Assembly: GCA_035468985.1 (NCBI GenBank)
Contig: DATISF010000009.1
Location: 62,001 to 126,000 of the forward strand
Length of the DNA: 64,000 bases
Source of the DNA: DASVHS01 sp035468985
GTDB taxonomy: Bacteria; Acidobacteriota; Thermoanaerobaculia; Gp7-AA8
Reading direction: 5' to 3'
Notes under the pieces: generated by a model
Database searches by the model: none
What the model was told of the DNA's origin: nothing
What the model saw: the letters and a program-made list of their open reading frames with translations, nothing else
Translations under genes and position numbers: made by a program
Shown here: positions 53,886 to 62,656 of the stretch, piece after piece
Layout of the letters: every line of letters starts with the position of its first letter
Position numbering within the stretch: the stretch's first letter is position 1

Positions 53886-54898
53886 CCGATCCCCACACGC
53901 GCCACACGCGCGGCGTCCTCATCGTCATCCTCCTCGGCGTCATCTTTTTCGCGCTGATCGCGCTGATCGTTCTGAGAGCCGGCGCCCACAAGGCCAAGAC
54001 CGGACCGCAAGCGGAGACCGTCACGGTGCTGCCGCTGCGCATCCGCATCCGCACCGAGGCAAACGCGCGCGCGGCGGTCGTCGCGACGGCGACAAGCGGC
54101 GAGCAGCTGCAGATGCTCGAGGATCAGGGCGCGTGGGTGCGGGTGCAAACCAGCGACAACCTCACCGGCTGGGCCGAGCGCGCGAACCTCGAACGAACCG
54201 CCGAACGCGAACGCCGGCTGGCCCGTTATGCGGCAATCCGCAAGCTTCCGGTGCTGGCCGGGGTCACGACCGATCGCGCGCAGCTCTACGCCGGGCCCGG
54301 GATCTTCTATCCGCTGGTCGGCGCGCTGCCGGCGGCCACCGGCGTGCGCGTGTTCACGCGCGATCACGATTTCTACGCCATCGACTACAACGACCAGATC
54401 GCCTACGCGGACGTCGACGCGGTCGACGTGACGGCGTCGGGCACGCCACAGTTCAACGTCGCCACGACGAGCGCCGCGCCGACCGATACCTCCGAACCAC
54501 CTGCAACAACGACCACGAGCGAGCAGCCGCCACCCGAAACGGCGTCGGCCGAGCCCCCGCCTCTGTCGCCGGTCACCGCCACGACCTCCGAACCCGCGGC
54601 GGCAGGAATCTACGCAGCGGTCCCGGCCGGCGGAACGCAGCCGGAGGAAATTGATCGCGTCATCCCGCGATATCCGGCGCTCGCGCGGCAACGCGGCGTC
54701 AGCGGATCGGTCGTCATCCGAGGCGTCGTGCGGAAGGACGGGACGATCGACAACGTCGAGATCATCAAGGACTTGCCGTCCGGCCTCGGCGACGCGGCGA
54801 GGGAAGCCGTCGAGCAGTGGCGGTTCCGCCCCGCGACGTATCGCGGCGAGCCGATCGACGTCTACTACACCGTGACGGTGAATTTCCGGCTCCGGTAG
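53882..54898 (+). CDS. TonB-family protein with SH3-like domains
   Basis: 338 residues: one N-terminal transmembrane helix (GVLIVILLGVIFFALIALIV), two SH3b-type domains (about 45-105 and 115-180; LRIRIRTEANARAAVVATAT, then LYAGPGIFYPLVGALPAATG), a Thr/Pro/Glu linker (190-250) and a C-terminal TonB domain (PRYPALARQRGVSGSVVIRG; AVEQWRFRPATYRGEPIDV). It may transduce energy to outer-membrane receptors such as the one at 18098, or act as a periplasmic scaffold. TTG start at 53882 coupled to argF (TTGA). Confidence 0.83.
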   Translation: MTDPHTRHTRGVLIVILLGVIFFALIALIVLRAGAHKAKTGPQAETVTVLPLRIRIRTEANARAAVVATATSGEQLQMLEDQGAWVRVQTSDNLTGWAERANLERTAERERRLARYAAIRKLPVLAGVTTDRAQLYAGPGIFYPLVGALPAATGVRVFTRDHDFYAIDYNDQIAYADVDAVDVTASGTPQFNVATTSAAPTDTSEPPATTTTSEQPPPETASAEPPPLSPVTATTSEPAAAGIYAAVPAGGTQPEEIDRVIPRYPALARQRGVSGSVVIRGVVRKDGTIDNVEIIKDLPSGLGDAAREAVEQWRFRPATYRGEPIDVYYTVTVNFRLR

Positions 54899-54917
54899 CT
54901 GCGTTGAAACGCTCTCC

Positions 54918-55802
54918 ATGCCTCGGAAAAACCGCTTCACGTTCCCGAAGAGCGCGGGCGACCTCATCGGCGCCCACATCTCCACGAAGGGTGGCCTGCA
55001 CACCGCGTTCGAGCGCGCCGCGGCGATCCATGCGTCGGCCATGGCCATCTTCGCCAAGAACTCGAATCAGTGGAAAGGAAAAGACCTGACGCCGGAGATC
55101 TGCGCGGAGTTCACGGAAAAGCGCACGGTGAAGCCGGTTCTCACCCACGCGTCGTATCTCATCAATCTGGCGACGACGAACGAGGAGTTCCATCGCAAGT
55201 CGATCGATGCCTTCGTCGACGAGCTCGATCGCGCCGAGCGGCTCGGCATCCACGCCGTCGTTCTTCATCCCGGAGCGCACATGGGTGCCGGCGTGGAGAG
55301 CGGCCTCGATCAGATCGCGCGCTCGCTCGACCGGATTCACGCGATGGTCCCGGAGCACAAGGTCGTCACGCTGCTGGAGACGGCCGCCGGACAAGGCTCG
55401 TGCCTGGGATGTTCATTCGAAGAGCTGGGAAAGATTCTCCAACGCGTCGACGACCGATCGCGCGTCGGCGTCTGCGTCGACACCTGCCACATCTTCGCGT
55501 CGGGATACGACATCCGCACGCCAGCCGGCTACGAGGAAACGATCGAGAAGCTCGAGGAGCATGTCGGGATCGAGAACGTGGGCGCCTTTCACCTCAACGA
55601 CTCGAAAAAGCATCTCGGCAGCCGCGTCGACCGGCACGAGCACATCGGAAAAGGGCAGCTGGGACTCGATGCCTTCGGCCTCGTTTTGAACGATCCCCGC
55701 TTCGCCCGCATCCCGAAGATTCTCGAGACGCCCAAGACGGTCGAGACAGAGTCGGATAGGACGAATATCACAGCACTTCGTGCTCTCCTCGTTGCGGCCT
55801 GA
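54918..55802 (+). CDS. nfo: Endonuclease IV
   Basis: 294 residues. AP endonuclease with the TIM-barrel trinuclear zinc site: GAHISTKGGLHTAF, LHPGAHMGAG, ETAAGQGSCLG, VCVDTCHIFASGYD, FHLNDSKKHLGSRVDRHEHI with the metal histidines, and ILETPK at the end. It removes abasic sites in base excision repair and could work with PolA. Own ATG 20 nt after the TonB gene. Confidence 0.95.
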   Translation: MPRKNRFTFPKSAGDLIGAHISTKGGLHTAFERAAAIHASAMAIFAKNSNQWKGKDLTPEICAEFTEKRTVKPVLTHASYLINLATTNEEFHRKSIDAFVDELDRAERLGIHAVVLHPGAHMGAGVESGLDQIARSLDRIHAMVPEHKVVTLLETAAGQGSCLGCSFEELGKILQRVDDRSRVGVCVDTCHIFASGYDIRTPAGYEETIEKLEEHVGIENVGAFHLNDSKKHLGSRVDRHEHIGKGQLGLDAFGLVLNDPRFARIPKILETPKTVETESDRTNITALRALLVAA

Positions 55803-55830
55803 CACCCCTTTGTCTTACATTCCCCGCGCC

Positions 55831-57072
55831 ATGGCTACAGCGACAGAACGTCTCCCGAAGCCGACCACCGGCACCCGCATCGATTACAAGGACGGACGCC
55901 TTCTCGTTCCTGACGATCCGATCATTCCCTTCATCGAAGGCGATGGAACAGGTCCCGACATCTGGCGCGCCACGAAGTACGTCCTCGACGGCGCTGTCAA
56001 GAAGGTCTACGGCGGGAAGAAGAAGTTCGCCTGGTACGAGGTCTACGCCGGCGACAAGGCCACGCTGAAGTTCAGCGAGTTCCTCCCGCAGGAGACGCTC
56101 GACGCGCTCGCCTTCTACCGCGTGTCGATCAAGGGCCCTTTGACAACGCCGATCGGCGGAGGAATCCGTTCGTTGAATGTGACGCTGCGCCAGGTGCTCG
56201 ATCTGTACGCCTGCGTACGTCCGGTGCGCTACTTCGAAGGTGTTCCCTCGCCGGTCAAAGAGCCCGGCAAGGTGAACATGGTCATCTTCCGCGAGAACAC
56301 GGAAGACGTGTACGCGGGCATCGAATGGCCGGCGAATTCCGACGGCGCGAACAAGCTGATCACGTTCATCAACGATCTGGAGCGGCGTGCGACGAAGATC
56401 CGCGAAGGCTCGGCGATCGGCATCAAGCCGATTTCCGAGTTCTGTTCGAAGCGGCTCGTGCGGAAAGCGATCCAGTACGCGGTCACCACGAAGCGCGACT
56501 CCGTCACGATCGTCCACAAGGGCAACATCATGAAGTTCACCGAAGGCGCATTCAAAGACTGGGGATACCAGGTCGCCAAGGAGGAATTCGGGAACCTGAC
56601 GGTGCCGGAATCCGAAGTCGGGCCGGAAGGCGCGAAGGGCCGGATCATCATCAAGGACCGCATCGCCGACTCGATGTTCCAGCAGGCGCTTCTGCGCCCG
56701 TCGGAATACTCGGTGCTGGCGACGACCAATCTCAATGGCGACTACATCTCCGACGCACTCGCCGCACAGGTCGGCGGCCTCGGAATGGCGCCGGGCTCGA
56801 ATGAATCAGATGAAGTGGCGATCTTCGAGGCCACGCACGGCACCGCGCCGAAGTATGCGAATCAGGACGTCATCAACCCCGGCTCGCTGATCCTGTCGGG
56901 CGTGATGATGCTGCGGCACTTGAAGTGGTCCGAGGCCGCCGACGCGGTCGAGCGCGCCATCGCCAAGACCATCGAGCAGAAGAAAGTGACTTACGACCTC
57001 GAGCGCCAGATGAAGGGCGCGACGAAGGTGAAGACCTCCGAGTTCGCCAAGATCATCGTCGACAACATCTGA
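55831..57072 (+). CDS. icd: Isocitrate dehydrogenase (NADP+)
   Basis: 413 residues, TCA cycle enzyme of the E. coli type. GDGTGPDIW, GGGIRSLNVTLRQ (with the regulatory serine next to substrate), the metal/substrate residues in SDEVAIFEATHGTAPKYA, and YDLERQMKG, where Lys-Tyr in PKYA and Tyr/Arg in YDLER indicate NADP+ preference. I use the ATG at 55831 (MATATERLP); the open frame extends into nfo. A TTGCGG-17-TTACAT promoter-like pair sits just before it (about 55795-55820). Confidence 0.95.
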   Translation: MATATERLPKPTTGTRIDYKDGRLLVPDDPIIPFIEGDGTGPDIWRATKYVLDGAVKKVYGGKKKFAWYEVYAGDKATLKFSEFLPQETLDALAFYRVSIKGPLTTPIGGGIRSLNVTLRQVLDLYACVRPVRYFEGVPSPVKEPGKVNMVIFRENTEDVYAGIEWPANSDGANKLITFINDLERRATKIREGSAIGIKPISEFCSKRLVRKAIQYAVTTKRDSVTIVHKGNIMKFTEGAFKDWGYQVAKEEFGNLTVPESEVGPEGAKGRIIIKDRIADSMFQQALLRPSEYSVLATTNLNGDYISDALAAQVGGLGMAPGSNESDEVAIFEATHGTAPKYANQDVINPGSLILSGVMMLRHLKWSEAADAVERAIAKTIEQKKVTYDLERQMKGATKVKTSEFAKIIVDNI

Positions 57073-57121
57073 TACCGAGCTCAACCCCAACATTGGCGCG
57101 CGGAATGCCGTAACTCAGGTC

Positions 57122-59242
57122 ATGACGCGCGCCATGTTCATTTCCCTAGTTGTTCTCCTCGCCTCCGCCGTGGTGGCCACCGCGCAACTCACGCCGGAAC
57201 AGCCCGTCTCGACGCCGCGTTACGGCCCCGCTCCGGGCGATCAATTCGCGCCCGTCGTCGCCACCAACGGCTCCGAGTTCCTCGTTGCCTGGTTCGATGG
57301 TCGCGGCATTCCCGGCGCCATCTACGCGAACCGCGTTACGCGCGACGGTCGCATTCTCGATGGCACGGGCATCCGGATTCCGCCGGACACGTACAGCGTG
57401 GGTCCCCGGCTGCTGGGCGCTTTCTTCATCGACGGCGCGTACGCGCTCCTCTATGCGTCTTCCGAGCGCGTGGGAATGGCGCGGATCAGCGAAAACGGCG
57501 AGCTCATCGAGGCCCCGAGAACGATCTTCGAAGGCCAATTCGTTCGCGCGGCCGCGGCAAACCGCTCGCGAATCGTTCTGGTCGCGGAGACGGAGATCGA
57601 CGCGCTCAACTCACGCGGCGAGCTCGTGGAGCGAACGCCGATGCCGTCCGCCTACGGAGTGAGCATCGGCACGAACGGCACGTCGTTTCTCGTCGGCACG
57701 TTCACATTCGATGGAACGAACAGTGTGTACTTGATCGCCCTCGATGCGAACGGGAAGCAGACGGATATCACGCGCGTCGGAGCAAGCGCGTCAGGCGATG
57801 GGCCGATCATCGGTTCGGACGGTAAGGACTATCTCGTCATCTACGACGACGCTCGGAGAGGCGCTCCGATTGCGCTGGCGGTGAGCCCGCACGTGGAGAT
57901 CCGTTCATCGACGATCTCGGGCTACTACAGCGCCCTCGTGTGGACCGGCGACGCCTATCTGGCCACGACAACGACGACACCGACCCAGCAAATCGCCATG
58001 GCGAGCCTGGATCGCACCGGAACCGTGATCCAGCCGGCGCAGGTTCTCGGCTCGGGCACACCGGGAACTGTCAATCAGCCGGCGGCCGCGTGGGACGGCA
58101 ATGAAGCCTTGATCGCGTGGACGATCGGCTCCCAGCCCGACCCGTACGGCTACGAGGTCGTCGGCGCAATCGCGCGGCGCGTCGGCGATGCGACGCCTTT
58201 CAGGATTCCGAGCTCGAGCAACATGCAGGAACGCCCCGTGATCGCCACCTCGCGCAGCCAGGACCTCGTGGCCTGGGCAGAGCCGGACGGGATTTACGCC
58301 TCGCGGATCACCGCCGAAGGCGTTCCGCTCGACGGCGGCGGAATTCAGATCACGCAAGAGGGTCAGACGCTTCGCGCGATCTACGACGGCGCGGCGTACA
58401 TTGTTGCCTGGGGTGGCTACGACGGCGTGAAAGCTCAACGGATCGATCCCAACACAGGATCGCTGGTCGGGCCGGCAGTCGATCTGGCCGGATGCAGCCG
58501 GTCATTCGACCTGGTCATGGGCGCCGACTCGCCGGTGCTTTTCGTCGTGCCGTGCTCGGACAATCGTGTGTTCGCGCAGCGCATGGGCGTCAGCGGTGTG
58601 GTGGGCGCGGGCGTTCCGGTCAGTCCTGCCGACATCTTTGCCGATCAACCACGCGCAGCGTGGAACGGCTCGCAATGGCTCGTCGCGTGGATCAAGCTGA
58701 TTCCGCTGCCGCTGCTGATCTCGCCGCCTGCCTATCGCGGCAACGTATACGCGACGCGAATGTCGGCGGCGCTCACAGTCGTCGACGTACAGCCGCTGCC
58801 GATCGCGGTCTCCGACTTTTTTGAATCGAGTCCGCTCGTCGCAACGAGCGGTAACGAGTTCGCGATCGCGTGGTCGCACGATTCGTTCAACGAACAGACC
58901 GGCGTCTACCTGCGGCGCGTTCAGGGCGATGGTTCGGTGAGCGAGCCTTCGGTGGTCACACGCGGTCGCTCCGCAGCGACGAGCTTCATCGGAGACGGCA
59001 GGCGGTACGCGCTGACCTACACGCGAAACGGCGATCTGTTTCTGACCCATCTCGCCGGCGATGAAGTGCCGATCAGCGCAACGGCGACCGACGAACGCTA
59101 CGCATCGCTCGTTGCGCCGGCGGGACGGCCGCCGCGGATCGTCTACACGCGCGTGGCGACGGAGCCGGAGTACGGCGGTGTCTCACGCGTCTTCATGCGT
59201 GACGAGATCGGACCGCGGCGCCGGTCGGTGCGTTCCCGCTAG
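57122..59242 (+). CDS. Large secreted propeller-like protein
   Basis: 706 residues with a signal peptide (FISLVVLLASAVVATAQ). The mature protein repeats blades of the form FLVAWFDGRG, YLVIYDDARR, YLATTTT, ALIAWTIG, DLVAWAEPDGIYASRI, YIVAWGGYDGV, WLVAWIKL and FAIAWSHDSF: [Y/F]-L-V-A-W followed by D/G-rich turns, consistent with an extracytoplasmic beta-propeller. No enzymatic residues are recognised. Its stop codon TAG lies inside the terminal CTAG of the MITE-like element at 59239. Confidence 0.7.
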   Translation: MTRAMFISLVVLLASAVVATAQLTPEQPVSTPRYGPAPGDQFAPVVATNGSEFLVAWFDGRGIPGAIYANRVTRDGRILDGTGIRIPPDTYSVGPRLLGAFFIDGAYALLYASSERVGMARISENGELIEAPRTIFEGQFVRAAAANRSRIVLVAETEIDALNSRGELVERTPMPSAYGVSIGTNGTSFLVGTFTFDGTNSVYLIALDANGKQTDITRVGASASGDGPIIGSDGKDYLVIYDDARRGAPIALAVSPHVEIRSSTISGYYSALVWTGDAYLATTTTTPTQQIAMASLDRTGTVIQPAQVLGSGTPGTVNQPAAAWDGNEALIAWTIGSQPDPYGYEVVGAIARRVGDATPFRIPSSSNMQERPVIATSRSQDLVAWAEPDGIYASRITAEGVPLDGGGIQITQEGQTLRAIYDGAAYIVAWGGYDGVKAQRIDPNTGSLVGPAVDLAGCSRSFDLVMGADSPVLFVVPCSDNRVFAQRMGVSGVVGAGVPVSPADIFADQPRAAWNGSQWLVAWIKLIPLPLLISPPAYRGNVYATRMSAALTVVDVQPLPIAVSDFFESSPLVATSGNEFAIAWSHDSFNEQTGVYLRRVQGDGSVSEPSVVTRGRSAATSFIGDGRRYALTYTRNGDLFLTHLAGDEVPISATATDERYASLVAPAGRPPRIVYTRVATEPEYGGVSRVFMRDEIGPRRRSVRSR

Positions 59243-59438
59243 TGTGGCGAGTCAGAGATACGCAGCATTTCGCTGGTGCCGCTTGCGGCTGAGATGCAAG
59301 GAGCGAGGAGGAGGCGATGTGGTGACATCGTTGACGACGAGCGACGCCGCAGATCGGCCGCAACCGGCACCAGCCCGGAGGGTTGCAGGCGACGACGCCC
59401 GCAACGAAATGCTGCGTATCTCTGACTCACCAGACTAG
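59239..59438. mobile_element. 200-bp MITE-like element with 34-bp terminal inverted repeats
   Basis: The two ends, from CTAG inward, match at 32 of 34 positions: the outer 10 read CTAGTGTGGC versus CTAGTCTGGT, then the inner 24 bp are a perfect inverted repeat, GAGTCAGAGATACGCAGC and so on (59249-59272 against 59405-59428). Further inside, GCTGGTGCCG (59272-59281) pairs with CGGCACCAGC (59365-59374). No reading frame of its own. The terminal CTAG at each end supplies the TAG stop of both convergent neighbours. Confidence 0.82.
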
Positions 59439-60655
59439 AGTTCCATGGCACCGCGAACGCGGTCCAACGCTTCGCCAAGGTCGCGATAGAAGTCGGCGTC
59501 GGCGCGGAAGTAGCCGTTCTTCAGGAAGCAGGCGTGCAACTCGACGCACTGCGGCGTGAGCCACTTCATCTTCGACCCGTCGTATTCGGCTGCTTCGCCC
59601 GCCAGGAGCACGTCGCGCATTTCCTGCCTCATCTTCGCGAATGCCTCGCCGTTCCAGACGGCGTCGACTGATTCCTCGACGACATTGCCCATCGACGGGT
59701 AATCGGGCTGCAGCAGATAGCAGCAGGGGCGTACGTCTCCGTTGCCCGTCACCACCATCGAGTACCAGCCGAAGAAACATCCGCTGTTCGCGTCTTTGAA
59801 TGTCTCGGCGATCGGATAGGGATTCGGCACCGGTACTCCGAGCTCGGCATACAGCCGCTCGAGCCGGCCATCCCAGTTGAAGACGTACGACGGCTCGAAA
59901 AGCAACCTGTCCCGGTCCGCCTCGAGCACTTCGCGAAAATAAGGCTCCAGCGTGGCTGCGTCGCCGGGTCCGAGGAGCAGCATCTTGCTGACCCGGTCGC
60001 GCGGGATCTCGAGCACGGGCGTGACGGCGATTCGATCGACACCGAGACTGCGGCCGAGCCGGTACATCTCCGGCAGCCGGGCGAAGTTCTCGCGGTCCAG
60101 GAGAAACTGCAACGTGACCGCGGGCTGTGTCCTCTGGCCGCGGACTTCGATGAGCCGCGAGACGTTGGATACCACCCGGTCGAAGCGATCGGGCTTCACC
60201 GCCATCATGCGGTGGTAATCGGCCGGATCGGCAGCGTTCAGGGACACGACAATCTCGCGTGCATTGCCATCGGCGAGCAGCGTGGCAATCTCGCGCGTGA
60301 GCCCGACCGCGTTGGTCGTGACGTTGTCGATGACGATGCCGACCTCGTTCAGATGAGCCAGGATTCGGGCCGCATCCGGATGGAACAGCGGATCACCCCC
60401 GCCGGAGAGGCGCACTGCACGAAGCCCTTTCGCGCCAAGCTCATCGACGAGGCGCACCGCGCAGTGATAGCTGAGCTGTTGCGTCGTCCGCAGATCCTGC
60501 TGATTGCAGAAATAGCAGGCAACGTTGCATCGATCGGTGAGATCGAGCTCGACGTGCCGCGGCGCACGCGGAGCCGTTCCGGAGATGATCGCGCCGATGA
60601 TCTCGCGTTTGTCGGCGCTGGAGAGTTCCGACCAGCCGTAGGTCGACCGAGCCAT
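59435..60655 (-). CDS. Radical SAM protein with SPASM-like C-terminus
   Basis: 406 residues. The 4Fe-4S motif is CNVACYFC (C-x3-C-x2-C, about residue 44), preceded by HVELDLTDR and followed by VRLSGGGDPLFHPD. The C-terminal part carries extra cysteines (NSGCFFGWYSMVVTGNGDVR then PCCY) in a SPASM-like arrangement, which in other proteins holds auxiliary clusters for peptide or sugar modification. No precursor peptide gene is obvious next to it. The stop TAG is in the MITE end. Confidence 0.86.
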   Translation of the reverse strand: MARSTYGWSELSSADKREIIGAIISGTAPRAPRHVELDLTDRCNVACYFCNQQDLRTTQQLSYHCAVRLVDELGAKGLRAVRLSGGGDPLFHPDAARILAHLNEVGIVIDNVTTNAVGLTREIATLLADGNAREIVVSLNAADPADYHRMMAVKPDRFDRVVSNVSRLIEVRGQRTQPAVTLQFLLDRENFARLPEMYRLGRSLGVDRIAVTPVLEIPRDRVSKMLLLGPGDAATLEPYFREVLEADRDRLLFEPSYVFNWDGRLERLYAELGVPVPNPYPIAETFKDANSGCFFGWYSMVVTGNGDVRPCCYLLQPDYPSMGNVVEESVDAVWNGEAFAKMRQEMRDVLLAGEAAEYDGSKMKWLTPQCVELHACFLKNGYFRADADFYRDLGEALDRVRGAMEL

Positions 60656-60684
60656 GGAGGCCGATTACAACACGAGGCGTCGAG

Positions 60685-61578
60685 CTACGCTTCCGCTGGC
60701 CGCCAGGCGAGGAACCACGGCTCGCGTCGGCCGAACTTCGTCGCCAGCGCCACGCCGATGCCAAAGACCGACGCCGCGCTCCAGGCGATCGTGCCGACCA
60801 CCGGGATCAGGCGGATCGCTCCCAGGATGAACACGCCGGCGACAACCATAGCCACGTCGCCGCGAAGCCACTTGCGGGCAGCCAGTTGCTCACGCGTGCG
60901 GTAACCGGCAATGGCCGTCCCGACCGCGTGGAACACCGCCACCATCCCGTAGATCTTCGCCAGGATCGCGAAGACCGCGAGCGCGGCGAGCATCGGAATG
61001 CCGATGAGATACGGCACGAGATAGCTGAAGGCGATCGCCGTCAAAACAAAGCTCGTCATGGCCACGAGCCCGACGATGAAGCAGTGCAGCGCGCTGACGC
61101 GAATCTCGGTCGACGAGAACCGCACCTCGCGTCCGCTGGCGAGCGTGACGACGACCGCGGCACACAACCAGACGAACAGCAACGACAGGATGACGGCCAT
61201 CTTCGTGATCGACGTGGCTGCGCCGCCGAGGCTGGCCAGCGGATACGCCTCTCCGCCGATCCGGCCTTCGCCGTTGATGATCTTTCCACCGGCGAAAACG
61301 ACGTTCCCCTTGACCCGGCCGTGTCCGGAGAACGTCACATCGCCGCCGAACGCCAGGAGATCGCCTTCGATCACGTCCTGAACGTCAATCGAGCCGCCGT
61401 ACACCTGAACGCTTCCGGCGACCGGCGAGTTGATCGTCGTGCTGCGCATGAACACGCGTTCGCCGGACGATCGCGTCAGCGCCTTGTCACTTCCGACCGC
61501 ACCGGCCGGAAAGATCACGAAAACGATCGACAGCATCGCGGCCATCGCCATCGTCGGAACCACAACCTTCCTATACAT
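60685..61578 (-). CDS. Membrane protein with bactofilin-like beta-repeat segment
   Basis: 297 residues from ATG 61578 (AGGGG 5 nt upstream), overlapping the anti-sigma gene by 8 nt; a longer frame is open upstream. A signal/anchor (MAMAAMLSIVFVIFPAGAV) is followed by a short right-handed beta-helix-like region (SVQVYGGSIDVQDVIEGDLL, FGGDVTFSGHGRVKGNVVFA; about 65-115), as in polymer-forming (bactofilin) domains, and then five or so transmembrane helices. Being in an ECF-sigma operon, it is a probable target or sensor component. Confidence 0.65.
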   Translation of the reverse strand: MYRKVVVPTMAMAAMLSIVFVIFPAGAVGSDKALTRSSGERVFMRSTTINSPVAGSVQVYGGSIDVQDVIEGDLLAFGGDVTFSGHGRVKGNVVFAGGKIINGEGRIGGEAYPLASLGGAATSITKMAVILSLLFVWLCAAVVVTLASGREVRFSSTEIRVSALHCFIVGLVAMTSFVLTAIAFSYLVPYLIGIPMLAALAVFAILAKIYGMVAVFHAVGTAIAGYRTREQLAARKWLRGDVAMVVAGVFILGAIRLIPVVGTIAWSAASVFGIGVALATKFGRREPWFLAWRPAEA

Positions 61579-61996
61579 CGATCCCCCTCGGCGCACGGCG
61601 AAGGAGCGCGATGAAAATGGCATTGACGAGGATGAAGAGAATCGCGACGAGACCCGGCGCCGCCGCTCCGACGTGCCGAAGCGTCGAAACGATCACACCG
61701 GCCGACGGCAGATTGGCGGCCACGGTCAACGGCGAGGTGCCGGTCACGACGAACAAGACGACCGCGAGAGCACCAACGAGAACGGCTCCAGCAACAACGA
61801 GCCGCCAGGAACGATACGAAGCACCTTCCCACGACGCGAGCGGCAACTCCACCGAGGCCCGAGGCCTAAGGCCCGATGCCTCGTCAACGCGAGCCGAAAG
61901 CGTCTCGGCAAGCGCACGGCACTTCTCACATCCGGCGAGATGCGCCGCGTTCGCCTCGGGATCCTGGAGGTACGGCTGACACGATTCAGAATTCAT
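61571..61996 (-). CDS. Anti-sigma factor with zinc-finger (zf-HC2-like) domain
   Basis: 141 residues. N-terminus with HLAGCEKCRALAE (H-x3-C-x2-C) as in the anti-sigma zinc-binding domain, then two C-terminal transmembrane helices. It should hold the upstream sigma factor inactive at the membrane. Residues about 39-50 (DEASGLRPRASV) come from the heptamer array at 61856-61883, so a linker has been lengthened by the repeat. The start overlaps the sigma gene stop (ATGA). Confidence 0.8.
   Translation of the reverse strand: MNSESCQPYLQDPEANAAHLAGCEKCRALAETLSARVDEASGLRPRASVELPLASWEGASYRSWRLVVAGAVLVGALAVVLFVVTGTSPLTVAANLPSAGVIVSTLRHVGAAAPGLVAILFILVNAIFIALLRRAPRGIDV
61856..61883. repeat. Heptamer array (GGCCCGA/GGCCTAA) inside the anti-sigma gene
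   Basis: Units GGCCCGA, GGCCTAA, GGCCCGA, TGCCTCG, 28 nt, in the linker region between the zinc finger and the membrane helices. Same heptamer family and orientation as the array in sufS at 14041. One unit gained or lost would truncate the anti-sigma factor and free the sigma factor. Confidence 0.8.
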
Positions 61997-62580
61997 AAGG
62001 GTTCCACGAACGAATCGAGCGCTTCCTTCAGCAAGTTTCGCGCTCGAAAGAGTTTGTTCTTCACGGTGCCGAGGGGAAGCTTCTTCATCGAAGCGATCTC
62101 CTCGTAGGAAAGCTCCGCGAAGTGGCGGAGCTGGATCAGCTCGCGGTAGTCGGGCGGCAGCTTCTCCACCGCGTGATCGATGGCCGCGCTCAGTTGCTTG
62201 TTCTTCAGGGCCCGGTACGGCGACACGCCGCTGTCGGCAAACTCGCGTTCCTTGCCAGCCGGCTCGTCATCCGTCGTGCGGACGAGCGGCACCTCGGAGA
62301 TCGTCTTCTTTCGCAGCGCGTCAATGGCGCTGTTCTGGGCGATCCGGAACAACCACGTCGAGAAGTGGTACTTCGGATCGTATCGATCGAGTGCGAGGTA
62401 GACCTTCACGAAGATTTCCTGCGTCAGATCGTGAGCGTCTTCGTAGCGGTGCGTGATCCGGTAAACGTAATTGATGACACGTTTTTCATAGCGAGCCAAC
62501 AATTCGCTGAAGCGGTCACGATCACCCCCGAGGATGCGCGCCACCAGGGCACGGTCGTCGAGTTGTTCACGTTCTGCCAT
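61993..62580 (-). CDS. ECF sigma factor (RpoE-like)
   Basis: 195 residues from ATG 62580 (MAEREQLDDRALVARIL). Sigma region 2 is visible in RYEKRVINYVYRITHRYEDA and DLTQEIFVKVYLALDRYDPK, and region 4 in LPPDYRELIQLRHFAELSYE with EIASMKKLPLGTVKNKLFRA. Directs RNA polymerase to stress or envelope promoters. The longer open frame upstream has no homology. Diverges from the ABC gene; the 76-bp gap must contain promoters for both. Confidence 0.93.
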   Translation of the reverse strand: MAEREQLDDRALVARILGGDRDRFSELLARYEKRVINYVYRITHRYEDAHDLTQEIFVKVYLALDRYDPKYHFSTWLFRIAQNSAIDALRKKTISEVPLVRTTDDEPAGKEREFADSGVSPYRALKNKQLSAAIDHAVEKLPPDYRELIQLRHFAELSYEEIASMKKLPLGTVKNKLFRARNLLKEALDSFVEPL

Positions 62581-62656
62581 GTGGTGGTACGGCTCAGTCC
62601 CTCGAAGGTTTACCGGCGCCGGATGATAACGTCTTACCCTTAGCGCTGCCTTGCCC

